DNA from: Aequorivita capsosiphonis DSM 23843
Lineage (GTDB): Bacteria > Bacteroidota > Bacteroidia > Flavobacteriales > Flavobacteriaceae
Direction: 5' to 3'
NCBI RefSeq assembly: GCF_000429125.1
Contig: NZ_AUBG01000006.1
Location: 248,001 to 312,000 of the forward strand
DNA: 64,000 nucleotides
Below the pieces are notes generated by a model. The model was not told the origin of the DNA. It worked only from the letters and a program-made list of their open reading frames with translations, and did no database searches. Both the position numbers and the translations under genes were made by a program. Positions within the stretch are counted from its first letter, which is position 1. Every line of letters starts with the position of its first letter. This document shows, piece after piece, positions 17,185 to 25,416 of the stretch.

Positions 17185-17222
17185 TTTAGGTTGTCTATGG
17201 CATCTAAAAAGAAAAACAGATC

Positions 17223-17897
17223 ATGAATGCAACCCAACCCGACCGATTTACCTTGACAAAATTGCCAGATTCTAAAGTGGTGGAACGTGTTTTGGATGGC
17301 GAAAAAGAACTCTTCGAAATTTTACTTAGGCGCTACAACCAACGTCTTTTTAGGGTGATAAGAAGTTATGTTCACTCTGAAGATGACGTTCGGGATATTA
17401 TGCAGGAGGCTTATGTAAAAGCGTATCTCAAATTATACCAGTTTAATAACGAAGCCTCATTCTCTACTTGGTTAATAAGAATAGGGATTAATGAAGCTCT
17501 GCAATATTTGCGAAAGAATAATAGAATAGTAACTAACTACGGACAAACAGAAAGCTTGGAAAACATTTTTAACTTACCAGATACAAATCAAATGAATCCA
17601 GAAAAACAAGCTATTAAATCTGAAACGCGCGTCTTGATTGAACGGGCCGTGGATCTATTGCCGGAAAAATATAAAGTAGTTTTCGTGCTTCATCAAATGG
17701 AAGGTTTGTCCAATCCAGAAATTGCGGCTTGCTTAAACCTGACGGATAGCAACGTGAAAGTGCGATTGCACCGAGCTAAGAATTTACTAAAGGATGAACT
17801 CTTTAAAAACACCCACGATGCTTCCATCTTTGAGTTTGGAAATCATAAATGTGATGCAATGGTTGAAAAGGTTATGGATCGAATCCAAGATTTGTAA
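17223..17897 (+). CDS. ECF-type RNA polymerase sigma factor
   Basis: The 224-residue protein has sigma region 2 at about 35-105 (ILLRRYNQRLFRVIRSYVHS, DDVRDIMQEAYVKAY, SFSTWLIRIGINEALQYLRK). Region 4 is at about 140-200 (LLPEKYKVVFVLHQMEGLSN, PEIAACLNLTDSNVKVRLHR). These are the two domains of group 4 sigma factors. About 25 extra residues at the C-terminus contain a Cys and a His. No anti-sigma gene is next to it on either side, so control must be by another route. Confidence 0.94.
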   Translation: MNATQPDRFTLTKLPDSKVVERVLDGEKELFEILLRRYNQRLFRVIRSYVHSEDDVRDIMQEAYVKAYLKLYQFNNEASFSTWLIRIGINEALQYLRKNNRIVTNYGQTESLENIFNLPDTNQMNPEKQAIKSETRVLIERAVDLLPEKYKVVFVLHQMEGLSNPEIAACLNLTDSNVKVRLHRAKNLLKDELFKNTHDASIFEFGNHKCDAMVEKVMDRIQDL

Positions 17898-17928
17898 GGA
17901 TTGTTCTTTCCATTTTTTTTGCAATAAA

Positions 17929-17958
17929 AAAGGGGCGTAAATTATTTTAGGCCCCTTT
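17929..17958. terminator. Bidirectional terminator between sigma factor and T9SS protein
   Basis: AAAGGGGC pairs with GCCCCTTT around a 14-base AT-rich loop. A-rich DNA precedes it and T-rich DNA follows. The flanking genes converge, so it can serve both. Confidence 0.85.
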
Positions 17959-17980
17959 CATTATTTAATAATAAATAAAA

Positions 17981-19228
17981 TTATTGCTTTAAAAACTTCA
18001 AACTGCTAGTCTGATTGTTGCTGCTAACATTTACTAGATAAACTCCATTCGCAAAAGCCGAAACATCTTTACTAAAGCTGTTAGAATCGTTTGTAAATGT
18101 TCCAACAAGTTGCCCGGTGATATTGTAAATTGTTACACCCTCTATCTTCTCGCTTTTAGATTGAAGGTTGAAAGTTTTAGAATTTGAATTGTAAAAGCTT
18201 ATAAGTTCATTTTCTGAAATTCGATTGTCTTCTGTTCCTAAGAATACGTCCTCAAATTTTATCATAATCCCACCCGAACCGCTAATCAATCCTGATCCAT
18301 CTTCAAAAAATTCTATATCGTATAATTGATTTTGACCGTTTCCAACAAAGATTTGACTCCAGTTTGCACCATTGTCTTCAGAAAAATAAATATCTGTATC
18401 GGTACCACCTGCCATTAGTTGATCTCCTTTATAGGCCAATGCATAAAAATGATGATAGCCAGTTGCAAAATCGCTCCAAGTGGCTCCGCTGTCGTGCGTT
18501 GTTTTTAATAGTCCATCTTCTCCCGCAACAACGCCATTATCTTTATCCTTGAAATAAACTGAAAGGAAATAATTTTGAATCATTCCTGAATAAATTGCGT
18601 TCCAAGTGTCTCCGCCATCGGTTGATTTTGCAATGCGCTCGTCTGCACCTACCGAAAATAAAGTGGTTTCATCAGCATAGGCAATGTTGATTCCACCGGC
18701 CGCAAGTATGTCTGAAGCTGCTGTCCAAGTATCACCGCCGTCAATGGTAAGATAAATGGCAAAATAGGGCGCATCGTCAAGTTGTGCCGAAACAAAACCT
18801 ACGTCTTCATTGTAAAAAGAAAGGTTGTTGTAAAGATAAACGTCGGTTCCGACCGTCATTGGTGTCCAAGTAGTACCGCCATCTTCCGTTTTCATAAAAA
18901 GATTGTAGCCAGCAACGAAACCTTTTTCCGTGGTAACAAATTCAATTTTTTCAAAACTTGTTGAGGTTCCGGATACTGGATAAATAGTTTCCCAAGTTTC
19001 TCCAGCATCTTCTGTCTTGATAATAATACCTTCCGTGTCAAAGGTGAATTTTGATCCTGCGGCATAGGCAATGGAGCTTTGGCCTTGTGGGATGGAAAGG
19101 TCGTAAAGAATGAAATCTGTTCCTGAATCTTTGTACTCAAAAGTCTGTGCTTGCAATAGTGTTGCGCTGCTTAGTATTAGAGTCAAACTGAGAATACATG
19201 TTTTTAAAAGGGATGTACTGATTTTCAT
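17981..19228 (-). CDS. Secreted beta-propeller repeat protein with T9SS type A sorting domain
   Basis: The 415-residue protein has a signal peptide (to about residue 28, ATLLQAQ). A body of BNR/Ycf48-like repeats follows, with the recurring words TEDGGTTWTPM, TIDGGDTWTAAS, STDGGDTWNAIY, THDSGATWSDF and SEDNGANWSQI. These form blades of a propeller. The C-terminal about 75 residues (ISFYNSNSKTFNLQSKSEKI, then ANGVYLVNVSSNNQTSSLKF) are a Por/type IX secretion signal, so the protein is exported across the outer membrane. The ligand is unknown. Confidence 0.92.
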   Translation of the reverse strand: MKISTSLLKTCILSLTLILSSATLLQAQTFEYKDSGTDFILYDLSIPQGQSSIAYAAGSKFTFDTEGIIIKTEDAGETWETIYPVSGTSTSFEKIEFVTTEKGFVAGYNLFMKTEDGGTTWTPMTVGTDVYLYNNLSFYNEDVGFVSAQLDDAPYFAIYLTIDGGDTWTAASDILAAGGINIAYADETTLFSVGADERIAKSTDGGDTWNAIYSGMIQNYFLSVYFKDKDNGVVAGEDGLLKTTHDSGATWSDFATGYHHFYALAYKGDQLMAGGTDTDIYFSEDNGANWSQIFVGNGQNQLYDIEFFEDGSGLISGSGGIMIKFEDVFLGTEDNRISENELISFYNSNSKTFNLQSKSEKIEGVTIYNITGQLVGTFTNDSNSFSKDVSAFANGVYLVNVSSNNQTSSLKFLKQ

Positions 19229-19410
19229 AGTGGGATATTTTTAAGGTTTGTACTGTAAATATAAAACCTAGGGTGGTATAAAAGACAAAAAATAGTAGCA
19301 ACTATTCCCAAATTGTCCATGTTTTCAGAAAGTAAAGCCAAATTTTCTATATAATTCATTGAAAAACCTCCACGCAGAAAATTAGCCGTACCTTCGCGCC
19401 TTAATTAAAA

Positions 19411-19445
19411 GTTCAAGGTTTAAAATTCAAAATTCAAAATCTGCA
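19411..19445. repeat. Heptamer-period AT-rich run upstream of helicase gene
   Basis: Consecutive 7-base words GTTCAAG GTTTAAA ATTCAAA ATTCAAA ATCTGCA lie 30 bases before the helicase start. The period matches other intergenic runs in this window although the words differ. Confidence 0.7.
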
Positions 19446-19475
19446 ACCTTAAATTTTGAACATTGAATCAATTTT

Positions 19476-20747
19476 ATGTCATTTAAATCACTTGGGCTAT
19501 CCGATGCCCTGCTAAAAGCTATTAGCAAAAAAGGATATGATACGCCATCGGCTATTCAACAAAAAGCAATTCCCTTAATTTTGGAAAGAAAAGATGTGTT
19601 GGCTTCAGCACAAACGGGCAGTGGGAAAACTGCGGGCTTTGCTTTACCTATGTTACAAATTTTAAACAGCGAACCAGCTTTACGAAAAAGGCCGATTCGC
19701 GCGTTAATACTTACCCCAACCCGTGAATTGGCCGCCCAAGTGCAGGCTGAGTTTCAGGAGTACAGTGAATTTACAGATTTGCGTTCTACCGTTATTTTTG
19801 GTGGAGTAGGTGCAAATCCACAGATTAAAGCCTTGCGAAACGGTGTAGATATCTTGGTGGCAACACCAGGAAGATTATTGGATCTTGAAAATCAAGGCGC
19901 GCTTTCGCTTGCCAAAGTTGAAATCTTGGTTTTAGACGAAGCCGATAGAATGCTCGATATGGGTTTTCTTCGCGATATTAAAAAAGTACTTTCTTTACTC
20001 CCTTCAAAAAGACAGAATCTTTTGTTTTCTGCAACTTTTTCAAAGGAAATAAAAAAACTGGCCAATGAGTTTCTTCACCATCCTGTTTTAGTGGAAGCTA
20101 CACCGGAAAATACTACGGTTGAAAAAATAGACCAGACGGTTTATAGAGTTGATAAAGCACTAAAAACAGACTTAATTATTAAGCTTATTTCTGAAGGTGA
20201 CTGGCAACAGGTTTTGGTGTTTACGAGAACCAAGCACGGTGCTAACCGTTTGAGCGAAAAGTTGGAAAAAGCAAAAATAACTTCTGCGGCAATCCACGGA
20301 AATAAAAGTCAGGGCGCAAGAACAAGAGCACTTTCTGGATTTAAGGAAGGAAAGGTTCGTGTTTTGGTTGCAACAGATATTGCAGCTCGAGGTTTGGATA
20401 TTCCTTTATTGCCACACGTTGTTAATTATGAATTACCTAATATCTCGGAAGACTATGTTCACCGAATTGGACGTACTGGAAGAGCGGGCGCTAGCGGTGA
20501 AGCACTTTCGTTAGTTAGTCTTGATGAAGTTGGTTATTTGAGAGATATTGAAAAATTAATAGGCGAACGTCTTCAGCCTAAAATACTTTCAGACTTTGAA
20601 CCTACCGAAACCATGGCCGATGTGAAAGAAGCCGAGGCAGAAAAGAAACGCCAAAAAGCCGCGCACCACAGTCGTGGACGTAATTCTGGAAGCAGAGGGA
20701 GTAGTTCTTCTAAAGGAAAAGGTAACAGAGGTGGAGGGAGAAGATAA
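19476..20747 (+). CDS. DEAD-box RNA helicase (RhlE-like)
   Basis: The 423-residue protein shows all core motifs. The Q motif is [14 protein letters not shown] (20-33), Walker A is AQTGSGKT (45-52), then PTRELA (81-86), TPGR (130-133), DEAD (154-157) and SAT. In the second RecA domain are ARGLDIP and [10 protein letters not shown]. The last about 50 residues are basic and Gly/Ser/Arg-rich ([20 protein letters not shown]), as in RhlE-type helicases that bind structured RNA. Likely roles are ribosome assembly or RNA turnover. A terminator follows about 110 bases downstream. Confidence 0.95.
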   Translation: MSFKSLGLSDALLKAISKKGYDTPSAIQQKAIPLILERKDVLASAQTGSGKTAGFALPMLQILNSEPALRKRPIRALILTPTRELAAQVQAEFQEYSEFTDLRSTVIFGGVGANPQIKALRNGVDILVATPGRLLDLENQGALSLAKVEILVLDEADRMLDMGFLRDIKKVLSLLPSKRQNLLFSATFSKEIKKLANEFLHHPVLVEATPENTTVEKIDQTVYRVDKALKTDLIIKLISEGDWQQVLVFTRTKHGANRLSEKLEKAKITSAAIHGNKSQGARTRALSGFKEGKVRVLVATDIAARGLDIPLLPHVVNYELPNISEDYVHRIGRTGRAGASGEALSLVSLDEVGYLRDIEKLIGERLQPKILSDFEPTETMADVKEAEAEKKRQKAAHHSRGRNSGSRGSSSSKGKGNRGGGRR

Positions 20748-20857
20748 TTATTCTAAGAACTTCGATTTTACTGAGGCTCAATAATTTTAACCCACTTTAG
20801 ATAGTTTTAGCTTGTTAAGCTTTTCATTTCCTATCTTTATTTTGGAAATATTATTAT

Positions 20858-20892
20858 AAAAAAGTTCGGATTTTATCCGGACTTTTTGCTTT
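20858..20892 (+). terminator. Rho-independent terminator after the helicase gene
   Basis: AAAAGTTCGGAT pairs with ATCCGGACTTTTT around a short T-rich loop, with a T run on the right arm. It lies about 110 bases after the helicase stop. Confidence 0.8.
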
Positions 20893-21002
20893 TATACAAT
20901 TTTGGAATTTATGAGCAAGGAAATGGAACGGAAAATGAACAAGTTTAAATGCTACATTACATTGTCAATTTGGTATAAGGGAAATTAATTAGTTCGATAA
21001 AC

Positions 21003-21515
21003 TTAAAAAGGTAAATCGTCGTTGCCAAATATAATGTCATCGTAATCTTCCATTTCATCGTCGCATTCATTCCAAAATTCCAAACAGGGGCAATAAGACT
21101 TTAAATCGCAGTCGGGCGCATATCCACTACAAAAATCAAAAGTTATCATTCCTGTTTTAGGAATGTTGGTTTTGGTATTGAGCATATCTACCGTTAGGTG
21201 GTATGCAAATGGCAATGGCAAATTATCAGGTAAAGCGATAGACAAATTCCATGTTTGCATCATTTGCTCAAATGCTTTACAAACTTTTTTTAAGTCATCG
21301 TCGTCCAGCTGTTCGGGAGGAGGAAAATCTATGGATTCCAAGCCACAATAATAAGCAAAGGTGGGCTCCTCTTTACCTGCAATATACCGTTCCACATCCG
21401 CAAAAAGCTCTTCAAGAGATAAATCATCATCTTCATGATCAAGATAACCCGCCTTAGACTCTTTTTGGTGAGCTGCGGCGATATCCGAAAGCAAGTGAGG
21501 AATGTATGGATGCAT
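21003..21515 (-). CDS. Acidic protein of unknown function
   Basis: The 170-residue protein has no signal or membrane helix and is strongly acidic, with clusters such as LDHEDDDLSLEELFADVERY and DEMEDYDDIIFGNDD. The C-terminal half contains five cysteines (DFCSGYAPDCDLKSYCPCLE and WNECDDE), so a metal site is conceivable. I do not recognise a characterised family. It stands alone between the helicase and GtrA genes. Confidence 0.8.
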   Translation of the reverse strand: MHPYIPHLLSDIAAAHQKESKAGYLDHEDDDLSLEELFADVERYIAGKEEPTFAYYCGLESIDFPPPEQLDDDDLKKVCKAFEQMMQTWNLSIALPDNLPLPFAYHLTVDMLNTKTNIPKTGMITFDFCSGYAPDCDLKSYCPCLEFWNECDDEMEDYDDIIFGNDDLPF

Positions 21516-21636
21516 GGTTTTTATTTGGAAAATTAAATAATATTTTTGAAAATCACATCATGAAATCATTATAAAATAATCATTTACAGTATTTTATGAG
21601 TAACAGATATGAAATTAATAGACAGACGTCTTCCAC

Positions 21637-21820
21637 TTAAAAAGCTTTAGAATTAGACTTTGGCAAAATATTCTTTGAATAAGAATAATAATAGGGGCAA
21701 AGCTCTCTGAAGTTTTCGACATCATCCAAATTGAAATCGAAACTTACTTTTTTGGTAACTTCTTTTTCAAAAGATAAAACCCGTAACTTCTTTAATCTTA
21801 TGCTTAACTTTGCGTTCCAT
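21637..21820 (-). pseudogene. Possible frameshifted small gene overlapping the GtrA promoter
   Basis: From ATG 21820 the minus strand reads MERKVKHKIKEVTGFIF and then meets TGA. In the next frame the text continues as EKEVTKKVSFDFNLDDVENF, then RELCPYYYSY, to a TAA at 21637. The downstream part looks like real protein and has no ATG, GTG or TTG start before its last third. A single frameshift at TTT-TGA would join the parts into about 60 residues. It could be a decayed gene, or a chance open frame, since its start overlaps the likely GtrA promoter. Confidence 0.3.
21805..21812 (+). promoter_or_regulatory. Minus-7 element TAACTTTG for the GtrA gene
   Basis: TAACTTTG fits the Bacteroidota TAnnTTTG element and lies 13 bases before the GtrA start. 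No clear TTG element is visible at the usual distance upstream. Confidence 0.45.
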
Positions 21821-21825
21821 CTAGC

Positions 21826-22296
21826 ATGAAAAACAGCATCATCACATTTATTGACGCCTTCTATTTTATATTTAGGCGTTTTCTTCCCCTAAAAACATAT
21901 CGTTATGCAGCGTGCGGCGGCGGTAACTTGGTTTTAGATACGGTGCTTTATTTTATCTTTTACAATTTTATTGTTGCCAAACAGAATGTGGATCTGGGCG
22001 TTGTGGTGCTAAGTCCGCATATTGCTTCGCTGTTTTTTGTGTTTCCAATTACTTTTGTGACTGGGTTTTTGTTGCAGAAGTTTATCACCTTCGAAAAATC
22101 TAATTTACCTTGGAAAACCCAGTTTTTTAGGTACTTTCTGGTGGCAATGGGGGCGCTAATACTCAGTTATATCTGTATGAAATTTTTTGTTGATTTTCTT
22201 GGCTTTTATCCTACGCCTTCCAAAATTCTTACTGTTTTTATCGCGGTTGCTTATAGTTATTTACTTCAGAATAAGTTTAGCTTTAAGGTTGTTTGA
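21826..22296 (+). CDS. GtrA family membrane protein
   Basis: The 156-residue protein has four membrane helices. The GtrA start is YRYAACGGGNLVLDTVLYFI, followed by HIASLFFVFPITFVTGFLLQ, FRYFLVAMGALILSYICMKF and the closing helix TVFIAVAYSYLLQNKFSFK. GtrA proteins are linked to flipping or handling of lipid-linked sugars in glycan synthesis. No glycosyltransferase gene lies beside it here, so its partner is elsewhere or unknown. Confidence 0.88.
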   Translation: MKNSIITFIDAFYFIFRRFLPLKTYRYAACGGGNLVLDTVLYFIFYNFIVAKQNVDLGVVVLSPHIASLFFVFPITFVTGFLLQKFITFEKSNLPWKTQFFRYFLVAMGALILSYICMKFFVDFLGFYPTPSKILTVFIAVAYSYLLQNKFSFKVV

Positions 22297-22417
22297 TTGT
22301 TTTTTGGTTAGAATTCCAAATCTTATTAGAAAGGAGACTGCATTTAGTTAACTATTGTATAATTGATCGGCTATTCAGCTACATTTCCTTTATTTTTATG
22401 AAAATTGAAAATATATT

Positions 22418-23368
22418 ATGGAAAAAAGAGAACTCGGAAAATCAGGACTTAAAGTAGCCCCATTAACTTTTGGCGGGAACGTATTTGGCTGGACAATAGA
22501 TAAACAACAATCATTTAAAATACTTGATGCCTTTGTCGATGCAGGCTTTAATTTTATTGACACTGCTGATACATATTCTTGGTGGGTTCCTGGAAATAAG
22601 GGAGGTGAATCTGAAGCGATAATTGGGGAATGGCTTGCCGAAAGAAAAAATCGTGATAAAATCATTCTTTCTACTAAAACGGGATCTCAAAATAATGAGC
22701 ATCCAAAGGATGTTAGTAAGAAGGCGATTCTGGAAAATGTGGAGAAATCGCTACTGCGTTTAAAAACCGACTATATCGATTTATTCCAAACTCATTTTGA
22801 CGATGAGATTACTCCAGTTGAAGAAATACTTTCTGCTTATCAACAATTGATAAAGGAAGGGAAAATTCGCGTTATTGGTACCAGTAATATGTCACCCGAG
22901 CGAATTCGTGAATCATTAAAAGCTTCAGAAAGAGAAGGACTTCCAAAATATCAAACCTTACAGCCGTTGTATAATTTGATGGAACGTGACGCTTATGAAA
23001 ACGAATTGCGCAGTATAGTTGAAGAAAATAATATGGGTGTTTTGAGTTATTCCTCTTTGGCTTCTGGGTTTTTAACTGGAAAATATCGAGCTAAAGAAGA
23101 CCTCAATAAAAGTCAACGAGGTGGGGGAGTGGAAAAATATTTAAATGAAAAGGGATTTAAGGTTTTAGAAGCTTTAGATAATATTTCACATAAACACGGC
23201 ACCACACAAGCTGCTGTTTCCTTGGCTTGGCTACTGGCTAGACCAACCATCACCACTCCAATTGTTAGTGCGACAAGTTTAAAACAAATGGAATCTATTA
23301 TCAAGGCACCGCAATTGCAATTGAATAAAGAAGATATGGAGGTTTTAAATGAAGTGAGTTCTTTCTAA
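22418..23368 (+). CDS. Aldo/keto reductase
   Basis: The 316-residue protein is a TIM-barrel AKR. It starts MEKRELGKSGLKVAPLTFGG, with the active-site Asp/Tyr in FNFIDTADTYSWWVPG. A Lys in IILSTKTGSQ and a His in LFQTHFDDEITPVEE complete the tetrad. The NADPH-binding part shows TPIVSATSLKQMESII near the C-terminus. The group (YajO/Tas-like, with a small loop carrying the WWVPGNKGG insert) reduces carbonyls. Substrate unknown. It is a single gene with its own spacing. Confidence 0.92.
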   Translation: MEKRELGKSGLKVAPLTFGGNVFGWTIDKQQSFKILDAFVDAGFNFIDTADTYSWWVPGNKGGESEAIIGEWLAERKNRDKIILSTKTGSQNNEHPKDVSKKAILENVEKSLLRLKTDYIDLFQTHFDDEITPVEEILSAYQQLIKEGKIRVIGTSNMSPERIRESLKASEREGLPKYQTLQPLYNLMERDAYENELRSIVEENNMGVLSYSSLASGFLTGKYRAKEDLNKSQRGGGVEKYLNEKGFKVLEALDNISHKHGTTQAAVSLAWLLARPTITTPIVSATSLKQMESIIKAPQLQLNKEDMEVLNEVSSF

Positions 23369-23466
23369 ATTTTTCACTTCCTAATTCGAATTAAAATTTT
23401 CGAGTGTTTTTGAAAAAGCACTGCTATAAGTTGTTGATGAAATCAGACTACTAGATTGTGCCAGTC

Positions 23467-23486
23467 ATAGTATCATTTGATACTAT
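23467..23486. promoter_or_regulatory. Perfect 9-bp-arm palindrome ATAGTATCA-TT-TGATACTAT
   Basis: The palindrome lies between the converging aldo/keto reductase and permease genes. There is no T tract, so it is a poor terminator. It could be a protein-binding site or a weak RNA hairpin. Confidence 0.4.
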
Positions 23487-23562
23487 CAATATCTAAAACG
23501 AATGTTTGGCAGTTGTTGTTGATGAATAAAGGAGGAGTATAAATTTTGAATAACCCGACCAT

Positions 23563-24870
23563 CTAATTATCATCTTGTTTTGTGCTGTTTAGGAAACCTT
23601 TTTTAAAAATCCACTCTACGATAAAACAGATAATAATAATGCCGATAGAAATAGACACTCCCAAGATATTACTCCCAGACTGTTGTACAATTAGCACAAT
23701 AAAAGCCAAAGCACATAAGATGGCACCGAGGAGCGTAATTATTTTACTGGCATTTATCTCCTTGGCTTTTTTGTAAGCCGTAAAATTAACCACGGCAAAA
23801 ATCATTAAAAAACCAGCGCTGCCAGAAGTAGAAATACTTTCCAGGTTTAGAAAATTAGCCGCTAGTAAGGTTAATATAGCGGTAATAAATAAACCGATGG
23901 GTTTGTTCCAAAGTTGGGAGGTAAAGGAGTGTGGCAGTTCGTCATCTTCGGCAAGTTCGTAGCTCACGCGGCTTCCGCCGTAAATAGTAGCGTTTATTGC
24001 TGAAAATGTGGAAATGAGTGCCGCAATAGTCATAATTGTAAATCCTAACTGCCCAATCATTGGTTTTGAGGCCGCGGCCAAAACATAATCTTTTGCATTG
24101 GCTATTTTGTCAAAACTCAGCGAACCCACAGTAATCATTGCGATAACGATATAAAGTAAAACCACAAAACCGACAGAGATAAAATAGGCCCTAGGCACGT
24201 TTTTCTTTGGGTTTTTTAAATTTGGGACTGCATTGGCAATCAGTTCAAAACCTTCATAGGCCACGAAAATTACCATACCCCCGGTAAGTAGTAAAAACGG
24301 ACTTTCCCAGTTAGAGGGGTTAAGTTGGGAAACATTTGCGTTTCCGAAGAGACCGTAAACCCCCAGGGCGGCAAAAGCAATAAGAATACAAAGCTTGACA
24401 AAAACAGCTATACTTTCTATTTTGCCCACGACTTCTAAACTATAATAATTTATAAGCGAAGCCAAAATTATAACACCACTCACGAAAATGTGGGTGTCAA
24501 TGGCTTTAGAACCTGTAATGGAAAAAAGATTTGGCGCGTACGAACCAAAGGCGCTCGCATATAATGCCAGCATAATAATGTAGCTCACCCAAAGTACATT
24601 GTTTATACCTCCGCTGAAAATTCCTTTGCCGAAACCTTCATTTACAAAACGTACTGTACCACCACGGTCCGGAAAGGAAAGCGAGAGTTTTGAGTAGCCA
24701 TAGGCAGTAAATAAAGCAATGATGCCGGCAAATAGAAAGGCGAGCGGCGTACCACCTTTTGCGAGGGAGACTGCCAACCCCAAAACCGCAAAAATCCCAC
24801 CGCCTACCATGCCTCCAATGCCAATTGCTATCGCATCTTTTAATTGGATGGTTTCCTTAGATTTTTTCAA
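23563..24870 (-). CDS. APC-family amino acid permease
   Basis: The 435-residue protein has about 12 membrane helices. The first carries the family motif AIAIGIGGMVGGGIFAVLGL. The gene starts with TTG at 24870; no ATG is available before the first helix, and the basic start KKSKETIQLKDA fits. YEGFELIANAVPNLKNPKKN is the typical conserved loop after helix 6. Amino acid or amine uptake is likely. It differs from the partial permease at the left edge. The gene converges on the aldo/keto reductase gene. Confidence 0.9.
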   Translation of the reverse strand: MKKSKETIQLKDAIAIGIGGMVGGGIFAVLGLAVSLAKGGTPLAFLFAGIIALFTAYGYSKLSLSFPDRGGTVRFVNEGFGKGIFSGGINNVLWVSYIIMLALYASAFGSYAPNLFSITGSKAIDTHIFVSGVIILASLINYYSLEVVGKIESIAVFVKLCILIAFAALGVYGLFGNANVSQLNPSNWESPFLLLTGGMVIFVAYEGFELIANAVPNLKNPKKNVPRAYFISVGFVVLLYIVIAMITVGSLSFDKIANAKDYVLAAASKPMIGQLGFTIMTIAALISTFSAINATIYGGSRVSYELAEDDELPHSFTSQLWNKPIGLFITAILTLLAANFLNLESISTSGSAGFLMIFAVVNFTAYKKAKEINASKIITLLGAILCALAFIVLIVQQSGSNILGVSISIGIIIICFIVEWIFKKGFLNSTKQDDN

Positions 24871-24999
24871 AACTTTTTTCTTGAAGTAATATAAAGGTAG
24901 TTTATAATCAGGAAATTATGAATTCATTTAAATAAAAATTGGCTAGTTGATTTTAGTAATTATAATCCAATTTGTTTATCCGTAATCAGTAACATGATT

Positions 25000-25160
25000 A
25001 TTTTTGTTGTGCTGAGAGTTGAGTTTGACCCGCAAACAAGCCCTTTGAAGCTGCCGAAAACAAGAGCCAACCTTGTGTTTTTGAAAAGGTAATTTTTGGA
25101 AGCACTGTACTGATCAGGTTATCCCCGCTGCTGCGAGCACCTCGCTTGTGTTCTCAACGA
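25000..25160 (-). other. Likely dispersed non-coding or decayed element (start-less 52-codon frame)
   Basis: On the minus strand an open frame of about 52 codons, bounded by stops and without a start codon, reads GARSSGDNLISTVLPKITFS and then KTQGWLLFSAASKGLFAG, QTQLSAQQK. I have an uncertain memory of this translated text recurring in short flavobacterial hypothetical proteins, which would make it a dispersed DNA element, not a gene. On the plus strand it contains GCTGAGA and ACCC words that superficially resemble a TPP riboswitch (see rejected items). Confidence 0.4.
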
Positions 25161-25199
25161 AAGCAAAAACCATCTCGCAACCTGCTATAAAACGAATAT

Positions 25200-25410
25200 G
25201 CCCTGAAAAGGCAACGTACTATAACATAAGGCAACGCCTTATGGGTCGCATAATCAGTCTAAAACCAGCCCTGATAGGGCGGTATTAATGGCAATGTCCA
25301 CCGTTCCATAATATAGTTTAACTATTTCGCCCTTTCAGGGCTTTAGATGTTTAAGGCTTTCCCAGCATCGAGCGTTGCTCGATGTTAAGATATTACGCCC
25401 TTTCAGGGCA
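25200..25410. repeat. Mosaic of small palindromes: GCCCTTTCAGGGC and CATnnnGC-AAC-GCnnnATG hairpins
   Basis: Six short inverted repeats lie within 210 bases. They are CCCTGAAAAGGC (25201-25212), CATAAGGC-aac-GCCTTATG (25225-25243), GCCCTGATAGGGC (25268-25280), GCCCTTTCAGGGC (25329-25341), CATCGAGC-gtt-GCTCGATG (25366-25384) and GCCCTTTCAGGGC (25397-25409). The two 8-bp hairpins have different stem bases that still pair fully, and the same AAC loop when read on opposite strands. No gene is visible. The layout resembles REP-type arrays. Confidence 0.8.
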
Positions 25411-25416
25411 AACTTA

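Noticed and set aside
25010-25140. TPP riboswitch-like words: GCTGAGA, ACCC, CCCTTTGAAG and CTGATCAGGTTAT in order on the plus strand
   Set aside because: The spacing is far too long, the P4/P5 arm is not intact, and no thiamine gene follows on the plus strand for 10 kb. The opposite strand has a better explanation as a dispersed element.
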